In this document: positions 39,675-50,497 of the stretch, one piece after another
Position numbering within the stretch: the first letter of the stretch is position 1
How the letters are laid out: each line of letters opens with the position of its first letter
Origin: Bacillus vallismortis
GTDB taxonomy: Bacteria > Bacillota > Bacilli > Bacillales > Bacillaceae
Assembly (NCBI RefSeq): GCF_040784915.1
Contig: NZ_CP160797.1
Location: forward strand, 35,001 to 92,500
Direction of reading: 5' to 3'
DNA: 57,500 nucleotides
The notes under the pieces: model-generated
Databases searched by the model: none
What the model was told of the DNA's origin: nothing
What the model saw: the letters and a program-made list of their open reading frames with translations, nothing else
Made by a program: the position numbers and the translations under genes

Positions 39675-41093
39675 GTGAAAAGTGTCAAAGATTTTTTTAA
39701 CAAACACAATCTTGCGTTAAAAGGGGCGACAATCATTGTAGGCGTTTCTGGCGGTCCGGACTCAATGGCTCTTCTTCACGCGCTGCATACGTTATACGGC
39801 CGTTCAGTGAATATGATTGCGGCCCACGTTGACCATCGGTTCAGGGGCGCTGAATCCGAGGAGGACATGCGTTTTGTCCAAGCTTATTGCAAGGCTGAAC
39901 AGCTCGCGTGCGAAACAGCCCAAATCAATGTAACTGCCTATGCACAGGAAAAAGCTCTTAATAAGCAGGCTGCAGCACGTGATTGCCGCTATCAGTTTTT
40001 TGAGGACATCATGTCGAAGTATCAAGCGGACTATCTGGCGCTTGCGCATCATGGTGATGACCAGATTGAAACGATGCTTATGAGACTGGCTAAGGGCACG
40101 CTTGGAGCGGGACTTGCGGGAATGCAGCCGGTCAGACGTTTTGCGACGGGGCGGATCATCAGGCCGTTCTTAACCATTACAAAGGAAGAGATCCTTCAAT
40201 ATTGCCGTGAAAACGGCTTGAGCTACCGGACGGATGAAAGCAACGCCAAAGATGACTACACAAGAAACAGATTTAGAAAAACAGTGCTCCCGTTTTTGAA
40301 ACAGGAGTCCCCGGATGTGCATAAAAGATTTCAGAAAGTAAGCGAGGCACTGACGGAAGATGAGCATTTCTTACAGTCATTAACGAAAGACGAAATGAAT
40401 AAAGTAATCACAAGCCAGTCTAATACATCAGTTGAAATCAATACCTCTCTATTGCTTGCCCTCCCGATGCCTTTACAAAGAAGAGGAGTTCAACTAATAT
40501 TAAACTATCTTTATGAAAACGTTCCATCATCCTTTTCAGCTCATCACATTCAGCAATTTCTCGATTGGGCGGAAAAGGGCAGTCCTTCAGGAGTATTGGA
40601 TTTTCCGAAAGGATTGAGGGTGGTCAAATCTTATCAGACATGTTTGTTTACATTTGAACAATGGCAGTGCAAAAATGTTCCCTTTGAATACCAAATAAGC
40701 GGAGCTGCTGATGAAACGGCAGTGCTCCCCAATGGATTTCTGATAGAGGCAAAGCGTTATGCGGAATCGCCTGAAGAACATGGGAATGCTGTTTTTATTA
40801 CAAGTGAAAAAAAGGTGCGATTTCCCTTAACGATTCGGACAAGAAAAGCTGGAGACCGGATCAAACTAAAAGGGATGAACGGCTCGAAAAAGGTAAAGGA
40901 TATATTTATTGATAAGAAATTGCCTCTCCGAGAAAGAGACAACTGGCCGATTGTGACAGATGCAAGCGGTGAAATTATCTGGATACCGGGCTTGAAAAAA
41001 TCAATTTTTGAAGATCTTGTGATTCCAAACAGCAACCGCATTGTATTACAATATAGACAGCATGAAAAGTGTAGGGGGCAAGCAAAATCATGA
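39675..41093 (+). CDS. tilS: tRNA(Ile)-lysidine synthase TilS
   Basis: A 472-residue PP-loop ATPase (SGGPDS, residues 25-30) that puts lysidine at the wobble C of tRNA-Ile(CAU), changing its decoding from Met to Ile; it is essential. The C-terminal half includes the TilS tRNA-binding domain. The start is GTG at 39675, 6 bases after GAGGAGG (39663-39669); a longer open frame to 39633 lacks a site. The stop overlaps hprT by 4 bases. Confidence 0.96.
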   Translation: MKSVKDFFNKHNLALKGATIIVGVSGGPDSMALLHALHTLYGRSVNMIAAHVDHRFRGAESEEDMRFVQAYCKAEQLACETAQINVTAYAQEKALNKQAAARDCRYQFFEDIMSKYQADYLALAHHGDDQIETMLMRLAKGTLGAGLAGMQPVRRFATGRIIRPFLTITKEEILQYCRENGLSYRTDESNAKDDYTRNRFRKTVLPFLKQESPDVHKRFQKVSEALTEDEHFLQSLTKDEMNKVITSQSNTSVEINTSLLLALPMPLQRRGVQLILNYLYENVPSSFSAHHIQQFLDWAEKGSPSGVLDFPKGLRVVKSYQTCLFTFEQWQCKNVPFEYQISGAADETAVLPNGFLIEAKRYAESPEEHGNAVFITSEKKVRFPLTIRTRKAGDRIKLKGMNGSKKVKDIFIDKKLPLRERDNWPIVTDASGEIIWIPGLKKSIFEDLVIPNSNRIVLQYRQHEKCRGQAKS

Positions 41094-41632
41094 TGAAACA
41101 TGATATCGAGAAAGTACTGATCTCAGAGGAAGAGATACAAGAGAAAGTAAAAGAGTTAGGCGCAGGCTTAACGAGCGAGTATCAAGATACATTTCCGCTG
41201 GCAATCGGTGTGTTAAAAGGAGCGCTTCCTTTTATGGCGGATCTTATCAAGCATATTGATACATATTTGGAAATGGATTTCATGGATGTATCAAGCTACG
41301 GAAATTCCACGGTTTCTTCTGGAGAAGTAAAAATCATCAAAGATTTGGATACATCTGTAGAGGGCCGGGACATCTTAATTATTGAAGATATCATCGACAG
41401 TGGGTTAACCTTAAGTTATCTAGTAGAGCTCTTCCGATACCGTAAAGCAAAATCAATTAAGATTGTTACCCTTTTGGATAAACCGAGTGGAAGAAAAGCG
41501 GACATTAAAGCAGACTTTGTAGGCTTTGAAGTCCCCGACGCGTTTGTAGTGGGTTACGGACTTGATTATGCTGAGCGCTATCGCAATCTGCCTTATATCG
41601 GAGTGTTAAAACCGGCAGTTTATGAAAGCTGA
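41090..41632 (+). CDS. hprT: Hypoxanthine-guanine phosphoribosyltransferase
   Basis: A 180-residue purine salvage enzyme making IMP or GMP from base and PRPP. The PRPP loop is [11 protein letters not shown]; the [25 protein letters not shown]-terminal signature is present. The start is one of the two ATGs at 41090/41093. Family knowledge: TilS and HprT have been reported to form a complex that promotes ftsH transcription in B. subtilis, which would explain the tilS-hprT-ftsH order. Confidence 0.97.
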   Translation: MMKHDIEKVLISEEEIQEKVKELGAGLTSEYQDTFPLAIGVLKGALPFMADLIKHIDTYLEMDFMDVSSYGNSTVSSGEVKIIKDLDTSVEGRDILIIEDIIDSGLTLSYLVELFRYRKAKSIKIVTLLDKPSGRKADIKADFVGFEVPDAFVVGYGLDYAERYRNLPYIGVLKPAVYES

Positions 41633-41662
41633 TCGGCATCCTGCTTCCGAGGTGGTTATTGT

Positions 41663-41692
41663 TTGTATTGGAATGTTTTTCTATGGTACTAT
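41663..41692 (+). promoter_or_regulatory. candidate promoter of ftsH
   Basis: TTGTAT (41663-41668), 18 bases, and an extended -10 TGGTACTAT (hexamer 41687-41692). It lies 37 bases before ftsH. Confidence 0.5.
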
Positions 41693-41729
41693 TGAACATA
41701 GTTGTGCTTACTGTGGGAGGAGGTAAGGA

Positions 41730-43643
41730 ATGAATCGGGTCTTCCGTAATACCATTTTTTATTTACTTATTTTATTAGTAGTAATCGGGGTTGTGAGCTA
41801 CTTCCAGACCTCAAATCCGAAAACAGAAAATATGTCGTACAGTACGTTTATCAAAAATCTGGATGACGGGAAAGTTGATAGCGTATCGGTTCAGCCTGTC
41901 AGAGGTGTTTATGAGGTAAAAGGACAGCTGAAAAACTACGACAAAGATCAATACTTCTTGAGTCATGTTCCTGAAGGAAAGGGAGCAGACCAGATATTTA
42001 ATGCTTTGAAAAAGACAGACGTAAAGGTTGAGCCCGCTCAAGAAACAAGCGGATGGGTGACGTTCCTGACGACCATCATCCCGTTTGTCATTATCTTTAT
42101 CCTGTTTTTCTTCCTGCTCAATCAGGCTCAAGGCGGCGGCAGCCGTGTCATGAACTTTGGAAAGAGTAAGGCGAAGCTGTATACAGAGGAAAAGAAACGC
42201 GTCAAATTTAAAGACGTTGCAGGGGCGGACGAGGAAAAACAAGAACTCGTTGAAGTTGTTGATTTTCTGAAAGATCCCCGCAAGTTTGCCGAGGTTGGCG
42301 CAAGAATACCAAAAGGCGTGCTTTTAGTCGGACCTCCGGGTACCGGTAAAACATTGCTTGCCAAAGCTTGTGCAGGTGAAGCTGGCGTACCTTTCTTCAG
42401 CATCAGCGGATCTGATTTCGTTGAAATGTTTGTAGGTGTCGGTGCTTCCCGTGTGCGTGACTTGTTTGAAAATGCGAAAAAGAATGCGCCTTGTTTGATC
42501 TTCATTGATGAAATCGACGCAGTTGGGCGCCAGCGTGGAGCGGGTCTCGGCGGCGGACACGATGAACGTGAACAGACGCTAAACCAATTGCTTGTTGAAA
42601 TGGACGGATTCAGCGCCAATGAAGGCATCATCATCATTGCTGCGACGAACCGTGCGGACATCTTGGACCCAGCTTTACTTCGTCCGGGACGTTTTGACCG
42701 TCAAATCACAGTGGACCGCCCAGATGTCATTGGCCGTGAAGCTGTATTGAAAGTCCATGCGAGAAACAAACCACTGGATGAAACGGTTAACCTGAAGTCA
42801 ATTGCCATGAGAACACCTGGCTTCTCAGGCGCTGACTTGGAAAATCTCTTGAATGAAGCTGCTCTTGTGGCTGCTCGTCAAAACAAGAAAAAAATCGATG
42901 CGCGTGATATTGACGAAGCGACGGACCGTGTGATTGCCGGACCTGCTAAGAAAAGCCGCGTCATCTCCAAGAAAGAACGCAACATCGTGGCTTATCACGA
43001 AGGCGGACACACCGTTATCGGACTCGTTTTAGATGAGGCTGACATGGTTCATAAAGTAACGATTGTTCCCCGCGGCCAGGCTGGCGGTTATGCGGTTATG
43101 CTTCCAAGAGAAGACCGTTACTTCCAGACAAAGCCGGAGCTGCTTGATAAAATTGTCGGCCTCTTGGGCGGACGTGTAGCTGAAGAAATTATCTTCGGTG
43201 AAGTCAGCACAGGAGCGCACAATGACTTCCAGCGTGCGACGAATATTGCAAGAAAAATGGTTACAGAATTCGGTATGTCAGAAAAACTGGGTCCGTTGCA
43301 ATTTGGACAGTCTCAGGGCGGCCAGGTATTCTTAGGCCGTGATTTCAACAACGAACAAAACTATAGTGATCAAATCGCTTACGAAATTGATCAGGAAATT
43401 CAGCGCATTATCAAAGAATGTTATGAGCGCGCCAAACAAATCCTGACTGAAAATCGTGACAAGCTTGAATTGATTGCTCAAACGCTTCTGAAAGTTGAAA
43501 CACTCGATGCTGAACAAATCAAACACCTTGTCGATCATGGATCATTGCCTGAACGCAATTTCTCTGATGATGAGAAGACCGATGACGTGAAAGTAAACAT
43601 TCTGACAAAAACAGACGAAAAGAAAGACGATACAAAAGAGTAA
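41730..43643 (+). CDS. ftsH: ATP-dependent zinc metalloprotease FtsH
   Basis: A 637-residue membrane AAA+ protease with two membrane helices (about residues 8-26 and 108-132). Walker A GPPGTGKT is at 201-208, with Walker B (LIFIDEID) and the second region of homology downstream. The zinc site is HEGGH at 423-427. Family knowledge: it degrades misfolded membrane proteins and SpoVM, and supports sporulation and stress survival. The ATG at 41730 follows GGGAGGAGG. Confidence 0.98.
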   Translation: MNRVFRNTIFYLLILLVVIGVVSYFQTSNPKTENMSYSTFIKNLDDGKVDSVSVQPVRGVYEVKGQLKNYDKDQYFLSHVPEGKGADQIFNALKKTDVKVEPAQETSGWVTFLTTIIPFVIIFILFFFLLNQAQGGGSRVMNFGKSKAKLYTEEKKRVKFKDVAGADEEKQELVEVVDFLKDPRKFAEVGARIPKGVLLVGPPGTGKTLLAKACAGEAGVPFFSISGSDFVEMFVGVGASRVRDLFENAKKNAPCLIFIDEIDAVGRQRGAGLGGGHDEREQTLNQLLVEMDGFSANEGIIIIAATNRADILDPALLRPGRFDRQITVDRPDVIGREAVLKVHARNKPLDETVNLKSIAMRTPGFSGADLENLLNEAALVAARQNKKKIDARDIDEATDRVIAGPAKKSRVISKKERNIVAYHEGGHTVIGLVLDEADMVHKVTIVPRGQAGGYAVMLPREDRYFQTKPELLDKIVGLLGGRVAEEIIFGEVSTGAHNDFQRATNIARKMVTEFGMSEKLGPLQFGQSQGGQVFLGRDFNNEQNYSDQIAYEIDQEIQRIIKECYERAKQILTENRDKLELIAQTLLKVETLDAEQIKHLVDHGSLPERNFSDDEKTDDVKVNILTKTDEKKDDTKE

Positions 43644-43656
43644 TTCGCTTTCTTTC

Positions 43657-43689
43657 TAAAAACTGCCGGCTGACGCTGGCAGTTTTTTT
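43657..43689 (+). terminator. ftsH terminator
   Basis: AAAAACTGCC pairs with GGCAGTTTTT across 10 bases, then T residues. Confidence 0.87.
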
Positions 43690-43833
43690 ATATAAATCTC
43701 GCCTCAGCAGCTGCTTTTACAATCATCCAATTCTGGTTTCGATTTGTTTACAAATGAGCCGCTGATCGTGTAAGGTATTGTAGAATGTTTGTAAAAGTAA
43801 TGCAGAGAAACTATTCAAAAGTGGTGATAGAGG

Positions 43834-44610
43834 TTGTTACTGGTTATTGATGTGGGGAACACCAATACTGTACTTGGTGTATACCATAATGGAGAATTAG
43901 AATATCACTGGCGTATAGAAACAAGCAGGCATAAAACAGAAGATGAGTTTGGGATGATTTTGCGCTCCTTATTCGAGCATTCCGGGCTCATGTTTGAACA
44001 GATAGATGGCATTATTATTTCATCAGTAGTGCCGCCGATCATGTTTGCATTAGAAAGAATGTGCACAAAATACTTTCATATCGAACCGCAAATTGTCGGT
44101 CCGGGTATGAAGACAGGTTTAAATATAAAATATGACAATCCGAAAGAAGTGGGAGCAGACAGAATCGTAAATGCTGTCGCTGCAATACACTTATACGGCA
44201 ATCCGTTAATTGTTGTTGATTTTGGAACTGCTACAACGTATTGCTATATTGATGAAAACAAACAATACATGGGCGGGGCGATTGCTCCTGGGATTACGAT
44301 TTCAACAGAGGCGCTTTACTCGCGTGCGGCAAAGCTCCCACGTATCGAAATCACCCGGCCTGACAATATTATCGGAAAAAACACTGTTAGCGCGATGCAA
44401 TCTGGAATTTTATTTGGCTATGTCGGTCAAGTGGAAGGAATCGTCAAGCGAATAAAATGGCAGGCAAAACAGGAACCAAAGGTCATTGCGACAGGAGGCC
44501 TTGCGTCGCTCATTGCAAATGAATCAGATTGCATAGATATCGTTGATCCATTCCTAACCCTAAAAGGACTGGAATTGATTTATGAACGAAACCGCGTAGG
44601 AAGTGTATAG
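43834..44610 (+). CDS. coaX: Type III pantothenate kinase CoaX
   Basis: A 258-residue ASKHA-fold kinase, first step of coenzyme A synthesis. [10 protein letters not shown] (residues 6-15) is the phosphate loop and [10 protein letters not shown] carries the catalytic Asp. The TTG at 43834 follows GATAGAGG. Family knowledge: type III kinases need a monovalent cation and resist feedback by CoA. hslO follows in 11 bases. Confidence 0.96.
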   Translation: MLLVIDVGNTNTVLGVYHNGELEYHWRIETSRHKTEDEFGMILRSLFEHSGLMFEQIDGIIISSVVPPIMFALERMCTKYFHIEPQIVGPGMKTGLNIKYDNPKEVGADRIVNAVAAIHLYGNPLIVVDFGTATTYCYIDENKQYMGGAIAPGITISTEALYSRAAKLPRIEITRPDNIIGKNTVSAMQSGILFGYVGQVEGIVKRIKWQAKQEPKVIATGGLASLIANESDCIDIVDPFLTLKGLELIYERNRVGSV

Positions 44611-44621
44611 GAGGTTTTGTA

Positions 44622-45497
44622 ATGGATTATTTAATAAAAGCACTTGCGTATGACGGAAAAGTGCGCGCTTATGCAGCGAGAACAACTGATATGGTAAACG
44701 AGGGACAAAGACGACATGGCACGTGGCCGACAGCATCCGCTGCACTGGGCCGAACAATGACAGCTTCTCTTATGCTCGGGGCTATGCTGAAGGGCGATGA
44801 TAAGCTGACTGTGAAAGTCGAGGGCGGAGGTCCAATCGGAGCAATTGTGGCTGATGCCAATGCAAAAGGAGAAGTCAGAGCATATGTCTCTAACCCGCAA
44901 GTTCATTTTGATTTAAATGAACAAGGCAAGCTTGATGTTAGACGTGCTGTTGGAACAAGCGGAACGTTAAGTGTCGTAAAAGATTTAGGGTTGCGTGAGT
45001 TTTTCACAGGACAAGTAGAAATTGTTTCAGGAGAATTGGGAGATGATTTCACCTACTATCTTGTGTCGTCGGAGCAGGTTCCTTCATCTGTGGGTGTCGG
45101 TGTGCTCGTGAATCCTGACAACACCATTCTTGCGGCAGGCGGCTTTATTATTCAGCTTATGCCGGGAACCGATGATGAAACCATCACAAAAATTGAACAG
45201 CGTCTATCCCAAGTAGAGCCGATTTCTAAGCTCATCCAAAAAGGCCTTACACCAGAAGAAATATTAGAAGAAGTCCTAGGTGAGAAGCCTGAGATTTTGG
45301 AAACGATGCCTGTTAGATTCCATTGTCCTTGTTCAAAAGAACGTTTCGAAACAGCCATTTTAGGACTAGGCAAAAAAGAAATACAAGATATGATAGAAGA
45401 AGATGGACAAGCCGAAGCAGTATGCCATTTTTGTAATGAAAAGTACTTATTTACAAAAGAAGAGCTGGAAGGGCTTCGTGACCAAACTACCCGCTAA
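44622..45497 (+). CDS. hslO: Redox-regulated chaperone Hsp33
   Basis: A 291-residue holdase that protects proteins during oxidative stress. The zinc switch is complete: Cys235, Cys237, Cys268 and Cys271 (CxC...CxxC). Oxidation releases zinc and exposes the binding surface. The ATG at 44622 follows AGGAGG. Its last codons lie within the terminator stem. Confidence 0.96.
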   Translation: MDYLIKALAYDGKVRAYAARTTDMVNEGQRRHGTWPTASAALGRTMTASLMLGAMLKGDDKLTVKVEGGGPIGAIVADANAKGEVRAYVSNPQVHFDLNEQGKLDVRRAVGTSGTLSVVKDLGLREFFTGQVEIVSGELGDDFTYYLVSSEQVPSSVGVGVLVNPDNTILAAGGFIIQLMPGTDDETITKIEQRLSQVEPISKLIQKGLTPEEILEEVLGEKPEILETMPVRFHCPCSKERFETAILGLGKKEIQDMIEEDGQAEAVCHFCNEKYLFTKEELEGLRDQTTR

Positions 45498-45517
45498 GCT
45501 CTTTAGCGGGTTTTTTG
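45489..45517 (+). terminator. hslO terminator overlapping its stop codon
   Basis: ACCCGCTAA pairs with TTAGCGGGT across 5 bases, then TTTTTT. It may only partly stop readthrough into yacD. Confidence 0.85.
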
Positions 45518-45545
45518 AATTTGAGAAAAGGGGCTGAAAGCAGGT

Positions 45546-46439
45546 TTGAAATCAAGAACAATCTGGACCATTATTTTAGGGGCGCTGTTGGCTTGTTGTA
45601 TTGCCGTTGCATATACGCTGACAAAATCCCAAGCCGGTGCATCGCCATCCGATGAGTCTATTGCGACTGTCGGAGGCAAAAGTGTGACAAGACAAGAATG
45701 GCTGAAAGAAATGGAAGATCAATATGGGAAATCGACACTTGAAGATATGATCAATGTCCAAGTCGTTGAGCAGCTCGCCAAAAAGAACAATCTCAAAGTG
45801 TCTAAAAGTGAAATTGATGGGGAGTTTTTGCTGATTAAAGCGGTCAACAATTCCTTTTACGAAGACGAACGTACAACAGAGAAAGAGTGGAAAGACCAAA
45901 TTCGTTATAATATCCTCCTTGAAGACTTGTTAACAAAGGATATTGATATCTCAAACAAAGAAAAGAAATCATTCTATAATAAAAATAAAGAACTGTATCA
46001 GTTTGATGATTCGTATCGAATTCGGCACATTGTTGTAAAAGATGAAGAAGAAGCGAAAGAAGTCCTGAAGGAACTGAAAGGCGGCTCAAGCTTTGAAGCT
46101 GTTGCGGCGGAAAGGTCTACAGACAGATACACATCACCATACGGCGGAGATTTAGGTTTTGTCACAGAAGCATCAGACAACATTCCGTCAGCATACATTG
46201 AAGAAGCAAAAACACTCAAAGAGGATGAATGGTCTGACGAACCGATAAAGGTCAGTAATGGATATGCCGTTATTCAGCTGAAAGAAAAACTAAAGGCGAG
46301 AACATTCTCATATGATGAAGTGAAGGATCAGATCAGACGGCAAATCGCAATGGATCAGTTAGGTGATAAAGCGACAGTCAAAACGCTTTGGAAAGAAGCC
46401 GATGTATCTTGGTTTTATGGGGAAAAAAGTACTAAATGA
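45546..46439 (+). CDS. yacD: Membrane-anchored parvulin-type peptidyl-prolyl isomerase YacD
   Basis: A 297-residue PpiC-type foldase. One N-terminal membrane segment (about residues 6-26) points the rest outside the membrane; the rotamase domain is at about 155-250 with YRIRHIVVKDEEEAKEVL and GGDLGFVTE. It resembles PrsA but seems anchored by a membrane helix; the LLACC at the segment end is not a clean lipobox. The TTG at 45546 has a weak site. It is a neighbour of hslO. Confidence 0.88.
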   Translation: MKSRTIWTIILGALLACCIAVAYTLTKSQAGASPSDESIATVGGKSVTRQEWLKEMEDQYGKSTLEDMINVQVVEQLAKKNNLKVSKSEIDGEFLLIKAVNNSFYEDERTTEKEWKDQIRYNILLEDLLTKDIDISNKEKKSFYNKNKELYQFDDSYRIRHIVVKDEEEAKEVLKELKGGSSFEAVAAERSTDRYTSPYGGDLGFVTEASDNIPSAYIEEAKTLKEDEWSDEPIKVSNGYAVIQLKEKLKARTFSYDEVKDQIRRQIAMDQLGDKATVKTLWKEADVSWFYGEKSTK

Positions 46440-46501
46440 TTGACAAAAAATTTTGAAATTGATAGATTATATACATAATACCAATACAAATAGTCGGAAA
46501 T
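46440..46501 (+). promoter_or_regulatory. cysK promoter and possible CymR operator
   Basis: TTGACA (46440-46445), 17 bases, TAGATT (46463-46468). Downstream, an imperfect dyad TAATACC ... GGAAATT (46477-46501) sits where CymR, the cysteine-responsive repressor of sulfur genes, is known to act on cysK. Confidence 0.55.
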
Positions 46502-46514
46502 TGAGGTGTCGAGA

Positions 46515-47441
46515 ATGGTACGTGTAGCAAACTCCATTACTGAATTAATCGGGAATACGCCAATCGTTAAATTAAATCGCCTTGCAGATGAAAACAGTGC
46601 AGATGTATATCTAAAGCTTGAATACATGAACCCTGGAAGCAGTGTTAAAGACCGTATCGGTTTAGCTATGATTGAAGCTGCTGAAAAAGAAGGGAAATTA
46701 AAAGCTGGTGACACAATCATTGAACCGACAAGCGGAAATACTGGAATCGGGCTTGCGATGGTTGCTGCGGCTAAAGGATTAAAAGCCATTTTGGTTATGC
46801 CTGATACAATGAGCATGGAGCGCCGCAACCTTCTTCGCGCATACGGTGCTGAGCTTGTGCTGACTCCTGGCGCGGAAGGCATGAAAGGCGCGATTAAGAA
46901 AGCTGAAGAGCTTGCTGAAAAGAACGGATACTTTGTGCCGCAACAGTTCAATAATCCTTCTAACCCAGAAATTCACCGCCAAACAACGGGTAAAGAAATC
47001 GTTGAGCAATTTGGTGATGATCAGCTTGATGCATTTGTAGCCGGTATCGGTACAGGTGGAACGATTACAGGGGCTGGCGAAGTTCTGAAGGAAGCATACC
47101 CTTCCGTCAAAATTTACGCTGTTGAACCGTCAGACTCTCCCGTGCTTTCAGGAGGAAAACCAGGCCCTCATAAAATTCAGGGAATCGGAGCTGGATTTGT
47201 GCCTGACATCTTAAATACAGAAGTATACGATGAAATCTTCCCTGTGAAGAATGAAGAAGCATTCGAATATGCGCGCAGAGCTGCACGTGAAGAAGGAATT
47301 CTCGGAGGCATCTCATCAGGCGCGGCAATTTATGCTGCTCTTCAAGTAGCGAAAAAACTCGGAAAAGGCAAAAAAGTATTGGCCGTCATTCCAAGTAACG
47401 GTGAACGTTATCTGAGCACGCCGCTGTATCAATTCGATTAA
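46515..47441 (+). CDS. cysK: Cysteine synthase CysK (O-acetylserine lyase)
   Basis: A 308-residue PLP enzyme, last step of cysteine synthesis. The PLP lysine is Lys45 in [20 protein letters not shown] binds the substrate carboxylate, and GTGGT binds phosphate. Family knowledge: CysK with CymR forms the cysteine-sensing repressor complex. The ATG at 46515 follows GAGGTGT; three further in-frame codons upstream have no better site. Confidence 0.97.
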   Translation: MVRVANSITELIGNTPIVKLNRLADENSADVYLKLEYMNPGSSVKDRIGLAMIEAAEKEGKLKAGDTIIEPTSGNTGIGLAMVAAAKGLKAILVMPDTMSMERRNLLRAYGAELVLTPGAEGMKGAIKKAEELAEKNGYFVPQQFNNPSNPEIHRQTTGKEIVEQFGDDQLDAFVAGIGTGGTITGAGEVLKEAYPSVKIYAVEPSDSPVLSGGKPGPHKIQGIGAGFVPDILNTEVYDEIFPVKNEEAFEYARRAAREEGILGGISSGAAIYAALQVAKKLGKGKKVLAVIPSNGERYLSTPLYQFD

Positions 47442-47448
47442 AAAAGCC

Positions 47449-47477
47449 AAACTCCCGGTCCGCCGGGAGTTTTTTTT
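47449..47477 (+). terminator. cysK terminator
   Basis: ACTCCCGG pairs with CCGGGAGT across 4 bases, then T residues. Confidence 0.88.
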
Positions 47478-47605
47478 ATATTCGTGCATCAAATATGCCG
47501 TGTCTGTGACGAATGTTATTCTTGGAAGAGAAATTCACTTTTTTCACTAACAAGATTGCTTTACAATAAAAAACAAGCAAAAAAGAAAATAGAGGAATGA
47601 TATAA

Positions 47606-49018
47606 ATGGCACAACGCAGACCGGCAGGCAAAAAAGTACCTTTTCAAAAAGATTCATTCTTACAACAATTTGAGAAACTTGCGCGATCCAAAAAACAGCA
47701 TGTGCTGCTTGAAAGTGCAAGAGGCGGCAGATACAGTATAGCCGGTCTTGATCCAATTGCGACAGTAAAAGGAAAAGACGGGATTACCACGATTAAGCAT
47801 GGAGATGAAATTCTGTTTAAAGAAGGCGATCCATTACGCGCCTTCCATAGCTGGTTTAAAACGCTGGAAACAGAAACAAATCACGAGCTTCCAGATTTTC
47901 AAGGCGGGGCAATCGGGTTTCTCAGCTATGATTACGCACGTTACATTGAAAACTTTAAAATGCTCTCACTAGATGACTTGGAAACGCCAGATATTTATTT
48001 TCTTGTTTTTGATGATATAGCAGTTTATGACCATCAAGAAGAGTCTCTGTGGCTGATTACTCATGTTAATGGTTCTGATCACGAATCTGCGGACGTAAAG
48101 TTATCTGAGCTGGAGCGAATGTGGCTGGCTGAGCTTCCTGCTGTCCCTTCGCGAGAGATGAAGCATGAAACAGACGGTTCCTTCGCGGCGCCATTTACCG
48201 AGGATGGATTCTCGCAAGCTGTAGAGAAAATTAAACAATACATTGCCAGCGGAGATGTGTTTCAAGTCAATCTATCAATTAGGCAGTCACAGTCAATGTC
48301 GGCCCACCCATATCAAATTTACAAAGCCCTGAGAGAAGTAAATCCTTCTCCTTATATGTCATATTTAGAAACACCTGATTTTCAAATCATTTGCGGATCA
48401 CCTGAACTGCTTGTCAGCAAAAAGGGCAAATTATTAGAGACGAGACCGATTGCAGGCACTCGTTCCAGAGGGGAAACCGATGAAGAAGACAAGGCGCTCG
48501 TAAACGAATTGATCCACAATGAAAAAGAACGCGCTGAACATGTCATGCTGGTTGATCTTGAGCGAAATGACTTGGGGAGAGTATCACGGTACGGCTCCGT
48601 GCGCGTAAATGAATTCATGGCCATTGAAAAATACTCGCATGTAATGCACATTGTGTCTAACGTCCAAGGTGAACTGCAGGATGGATATGATGCTGTGGAT
48701 ATTATTCATGCTGTATTTCCCGGGGGAACCATTACAGGTGCTCCCAAAGTAAGAACGATGGAAATTATAGAAGAGCTTGAGCCGACACGCCGCGGGCTTT
48801 ATACTGGATCTATAGGATGGTTTGGATATAACAACGATCTGCAGTTTAATATCGTCATTCGAACCATTTATGCAACCGGAGGGCAGGCATTCATGCAGTC
48901 CGGCGCAGGAGTTGTGATTGATTCTGTTCCAAAGCACGAATACAGAGAATCATTCAAAAAAGCTTTTGCGATGCAAAAGGCGTTAGAGCTGAGCAAAGCA
49001 GAGACAAAAATCAGATGA
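47606..49018 (+). CDS. pabB: Aminodeoxychorismate synthase component I PabB
   Basis: A 470-residue chorismate enzyme, first step to p-aminobenzoate. The C-terminal chorismate-binding domain has [34 protein letters not shown] and [16 protein letters not shown]. It works with PabA, which supplies ammonia. ATG 47606 follows GAGGAATG. A -10 TACAAT (47562-47567) may belong to its promoter; the -35 is unclear. It opens the folate operon. Confidence 0.96.
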   Translation: MAQRRPAGKKVPFQKDSFLQQFEKLARSKKQHVLLESARGGRYSIAGLDPIATVKGKDGITTIKHGDEILFKEGDPLRAFHSWFKTLETETNHELPDFQGGAIGFLSYDYARYIENFKMLSLDDLETPDIYFLVFDDIAVYDHQEESLWLITHVNGSDHESADVKLSELERMWLAELPAVPSREMKHETDGSFAAPFTEDGFSQAVEKIKQYIASGDVFQVNLSIRQSQSMSAHPYQIYKALREVNPSPYMSYLETPDFQIICGSPELLVSKKGKLLETRPIAGTRSRGETDEEDKALVNELIHNEKERAEHVMLVDLERNDLGRVSRYGSVRVNEFMAIEKYSHVMHIVSNVQGELQDGYDAVDIIHAVFPGGTITGAPKVRTMEIIEELEPTRRGLYTGSIGWFGYNNDLQFNIVIRTIYATGGQAFMQSGAGVVIDSVPKHEYRESFKKAFAMQKALELSKAETKIR

Positions 49019-49029
49019 GGTGAGCGGAG
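48984..49029 (+). promoter_or_regulatory. TRAP (MtrB) binding site over the pabA ribosome-binding site
   Basis: A run of TAG/GAG triplets (48984-48993, 49001-49003, 49017-49019, 49022-49024, 49027-49029); the last three have 2-base spacers. Tryptophan-bound TRAP is known to bind here and block pabA (trpG) translation, tying this folate gene to tryptophan. Confidence 0.7.
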
Positions 49030-49031
49030 AA

Positions 49032-49616
49032 ATGATTTTAATGATTGATAACTACGATTCATTTACGTACAACTTGGTGCAGTATTTGGGCGAGCTTGGG
49101 GAAGAACTGATTGTGAAACGCAATGACGACATCACGATCGAAGAAATTGACGAACTGTCTCCGGATTTTCTGATGATTTCACCCGGACCGTGCAGCCCCG
49201 ATGAGGCAGGAATCAGCCTTGAAGCAATTAAGCATTTTGCAGGGGAAATTCCCATTTTCGGTGTATGCCTCGGACATCAGTCCATCGCACAAGTGTTTGG
49301 CGGTGACGTGGTGAGGGCAGAGCGGCTTATGCACGGAAAAACCTCGGATATCGAGCATGACGGCAAGACAATCTTTGGAGGTTTGAAAAACCCCCTTGTC
49401 GCGACTCGTTATCACTCGCTGATCGTAAAACCTGAGACGCTGCCAAGCTGTTTTACAGTAACAGCCCGAACGAAAGAAGGAGAAATCATGGCGATTCGCC
49501 ACAATGATCTCCCGATAGAGGGTGTGCAATTTCATCCGGAGTCTATTATGACCTCCTTTGGGAAAGAAATGCTCAGAAATTTCATTGAGACATACCGCAA
49601 GGAAGTTATTGCGTGA
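49032..49616 (+). CDS. pabA: Glutamine amidotransferase PabA/TrpG
   Basis: A 194-residue class I glutaminase. The triad is Cys79 (GVCLGHQ), His168 and Glu170 (FHPES). Family knowledge: in B. subtilis it serves both p-aminobenzoate and anthranilate synthesis. The start chosen is ATG 49032, after GAGGTGAGCGGAG; a TRAP site covers this region, so tryptophan lowers its translation. The stop overlaps pabC by one base. Confidence 0.97.
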   Translation: MILMIDNYDSFTYNLVQYLGELGEELIVKRNDDITIEEIDELSPDFLMISPGPCSPDEAGISLEAIKHFAGEIPIFGVCLGHQSIAQVFGGDVVRAERLMHGKTSDIEHDGKTIFGGLKNPLVATRYHSLIVKPETLPSCFTVTARTKEGEIMAIRHNDLPIEGVQFHPESIMTSFGKEMLRNFIETYRKEVIA

Positions 49617-50497
49617 TGATATATGTTAACGGCCGGTATATAGAGGAGAAAGATGCAGTTCTTTCTCCTTTTGACCATGGATTTTTATATGGGATCGGTG
49701 TTTTCGAAACCTTCAGGCTCTACGAAGGCTGCCCATTTTTGTTTGATTGGCATATAGAAAGGCTTGAGCGTGCGCTTCAGGATCTGCAAATCGAATATAC
49801 TGTTTCAAAGCATGAGATTCTTGAGATGCTGGACAAGCTGCTTTGGCTGAATGATATCAGGGATGGCAATGCCCGCGTCAGATTGAACATATCAGCCGGA
49901 ATCAGCGATAAAGGCTTTGTTGCCCAGACTTACGATAACCCAACCGTTTTATGCATTGTGAACCAGCTGAAACCAGAAAGCCTTCCATTCCAAAAAGAAG
50001 GCAAGGTTTTATCGATACGCAGAAACACACCAGAAGGGCCGTTCCGGTTAAAATCTCATCATTATTTAAATAATATGTATGCGAAAAGGGAAATCGGAAA
50101 TGATCCGCGTATCGAAGGGATTTTCTTAACGGAGGATGGAGCTGTCGCGGAGGGCATCATATCGAATGTTTTCTGGAGAAAAGGGAGCTGCATCTACACT
50201 CCGTCAATTGACACAGGTATTCTGGACGGCGTCACGAGACGTTTTGTCATTGAAAATGCAAAGAAAATAGGACTGGAGCTTAAAACGGGCCGATACGAGC
50301 TGGAAGCTCTTTTGACAGCTGACGAAGCGTGGATGACAAACTCGATTCTGGAAATCATCCCGTTTACTAAAATAGAAGAAGTAAACTATGCGGGCCAAAA
50401 CGGAGAAGCTGCCTCTGCTCTTCAAACGCTTTACAAAAAAGAAATAAAGAACATGATTCATGAAAAGGGAGGAAGAGAATGGCGCGGCAAACGATAG
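49616..50497 (+). CDS. pabC: Aminodeoxychorismate lyase PabC
   Basis: A 293-residue fold-type IV PLP enzyme releasing p-aminobenzoate and pyruvate. SPFDHGFLYGIGVFET near residue 17-32 is the family mark. The PLP lysine is Lys146 in RLKSHHYLNN. The ATG at 49616 overlaps the pabA stop (TGATG); a GTG one codon earlier is possible. It overlaps sul by 19 bases. Confidence 0.95.
   Translation: MIYVNGRYIEEKDAVLSPFDHGFLYGIGVFETFRLYEGCPFLFDWHIERLERALQDLQIEYTVSKHEILEMLDKLLWLNDIRDGNARVRLNISAGISDKGFVAQTYDNPTVLCIVNQLKPESLPFQKEGKVLSIRRNTPEGPFRLKSHHYLNNMYAKREIGNDPRIEGIFLTEDGAVAEGIISNVFWRKGSCIYTPSIDTGILDGVTRRFVIENAKKIGLELKTGRYELEALLTADEAWMTNSILEIIPFTKIEEVNYAGQNGEAASALQTLYKKEIKNMIHEKGGREWRGKR

Noticed and set aside
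45555..45620. Lipoprotein signal in YacD (LLACC)
   Set aside because: The -2 residue is Leu and the Cys lies mid-helix, so the strict lipobox is not met; a membrane anchor is more likely.
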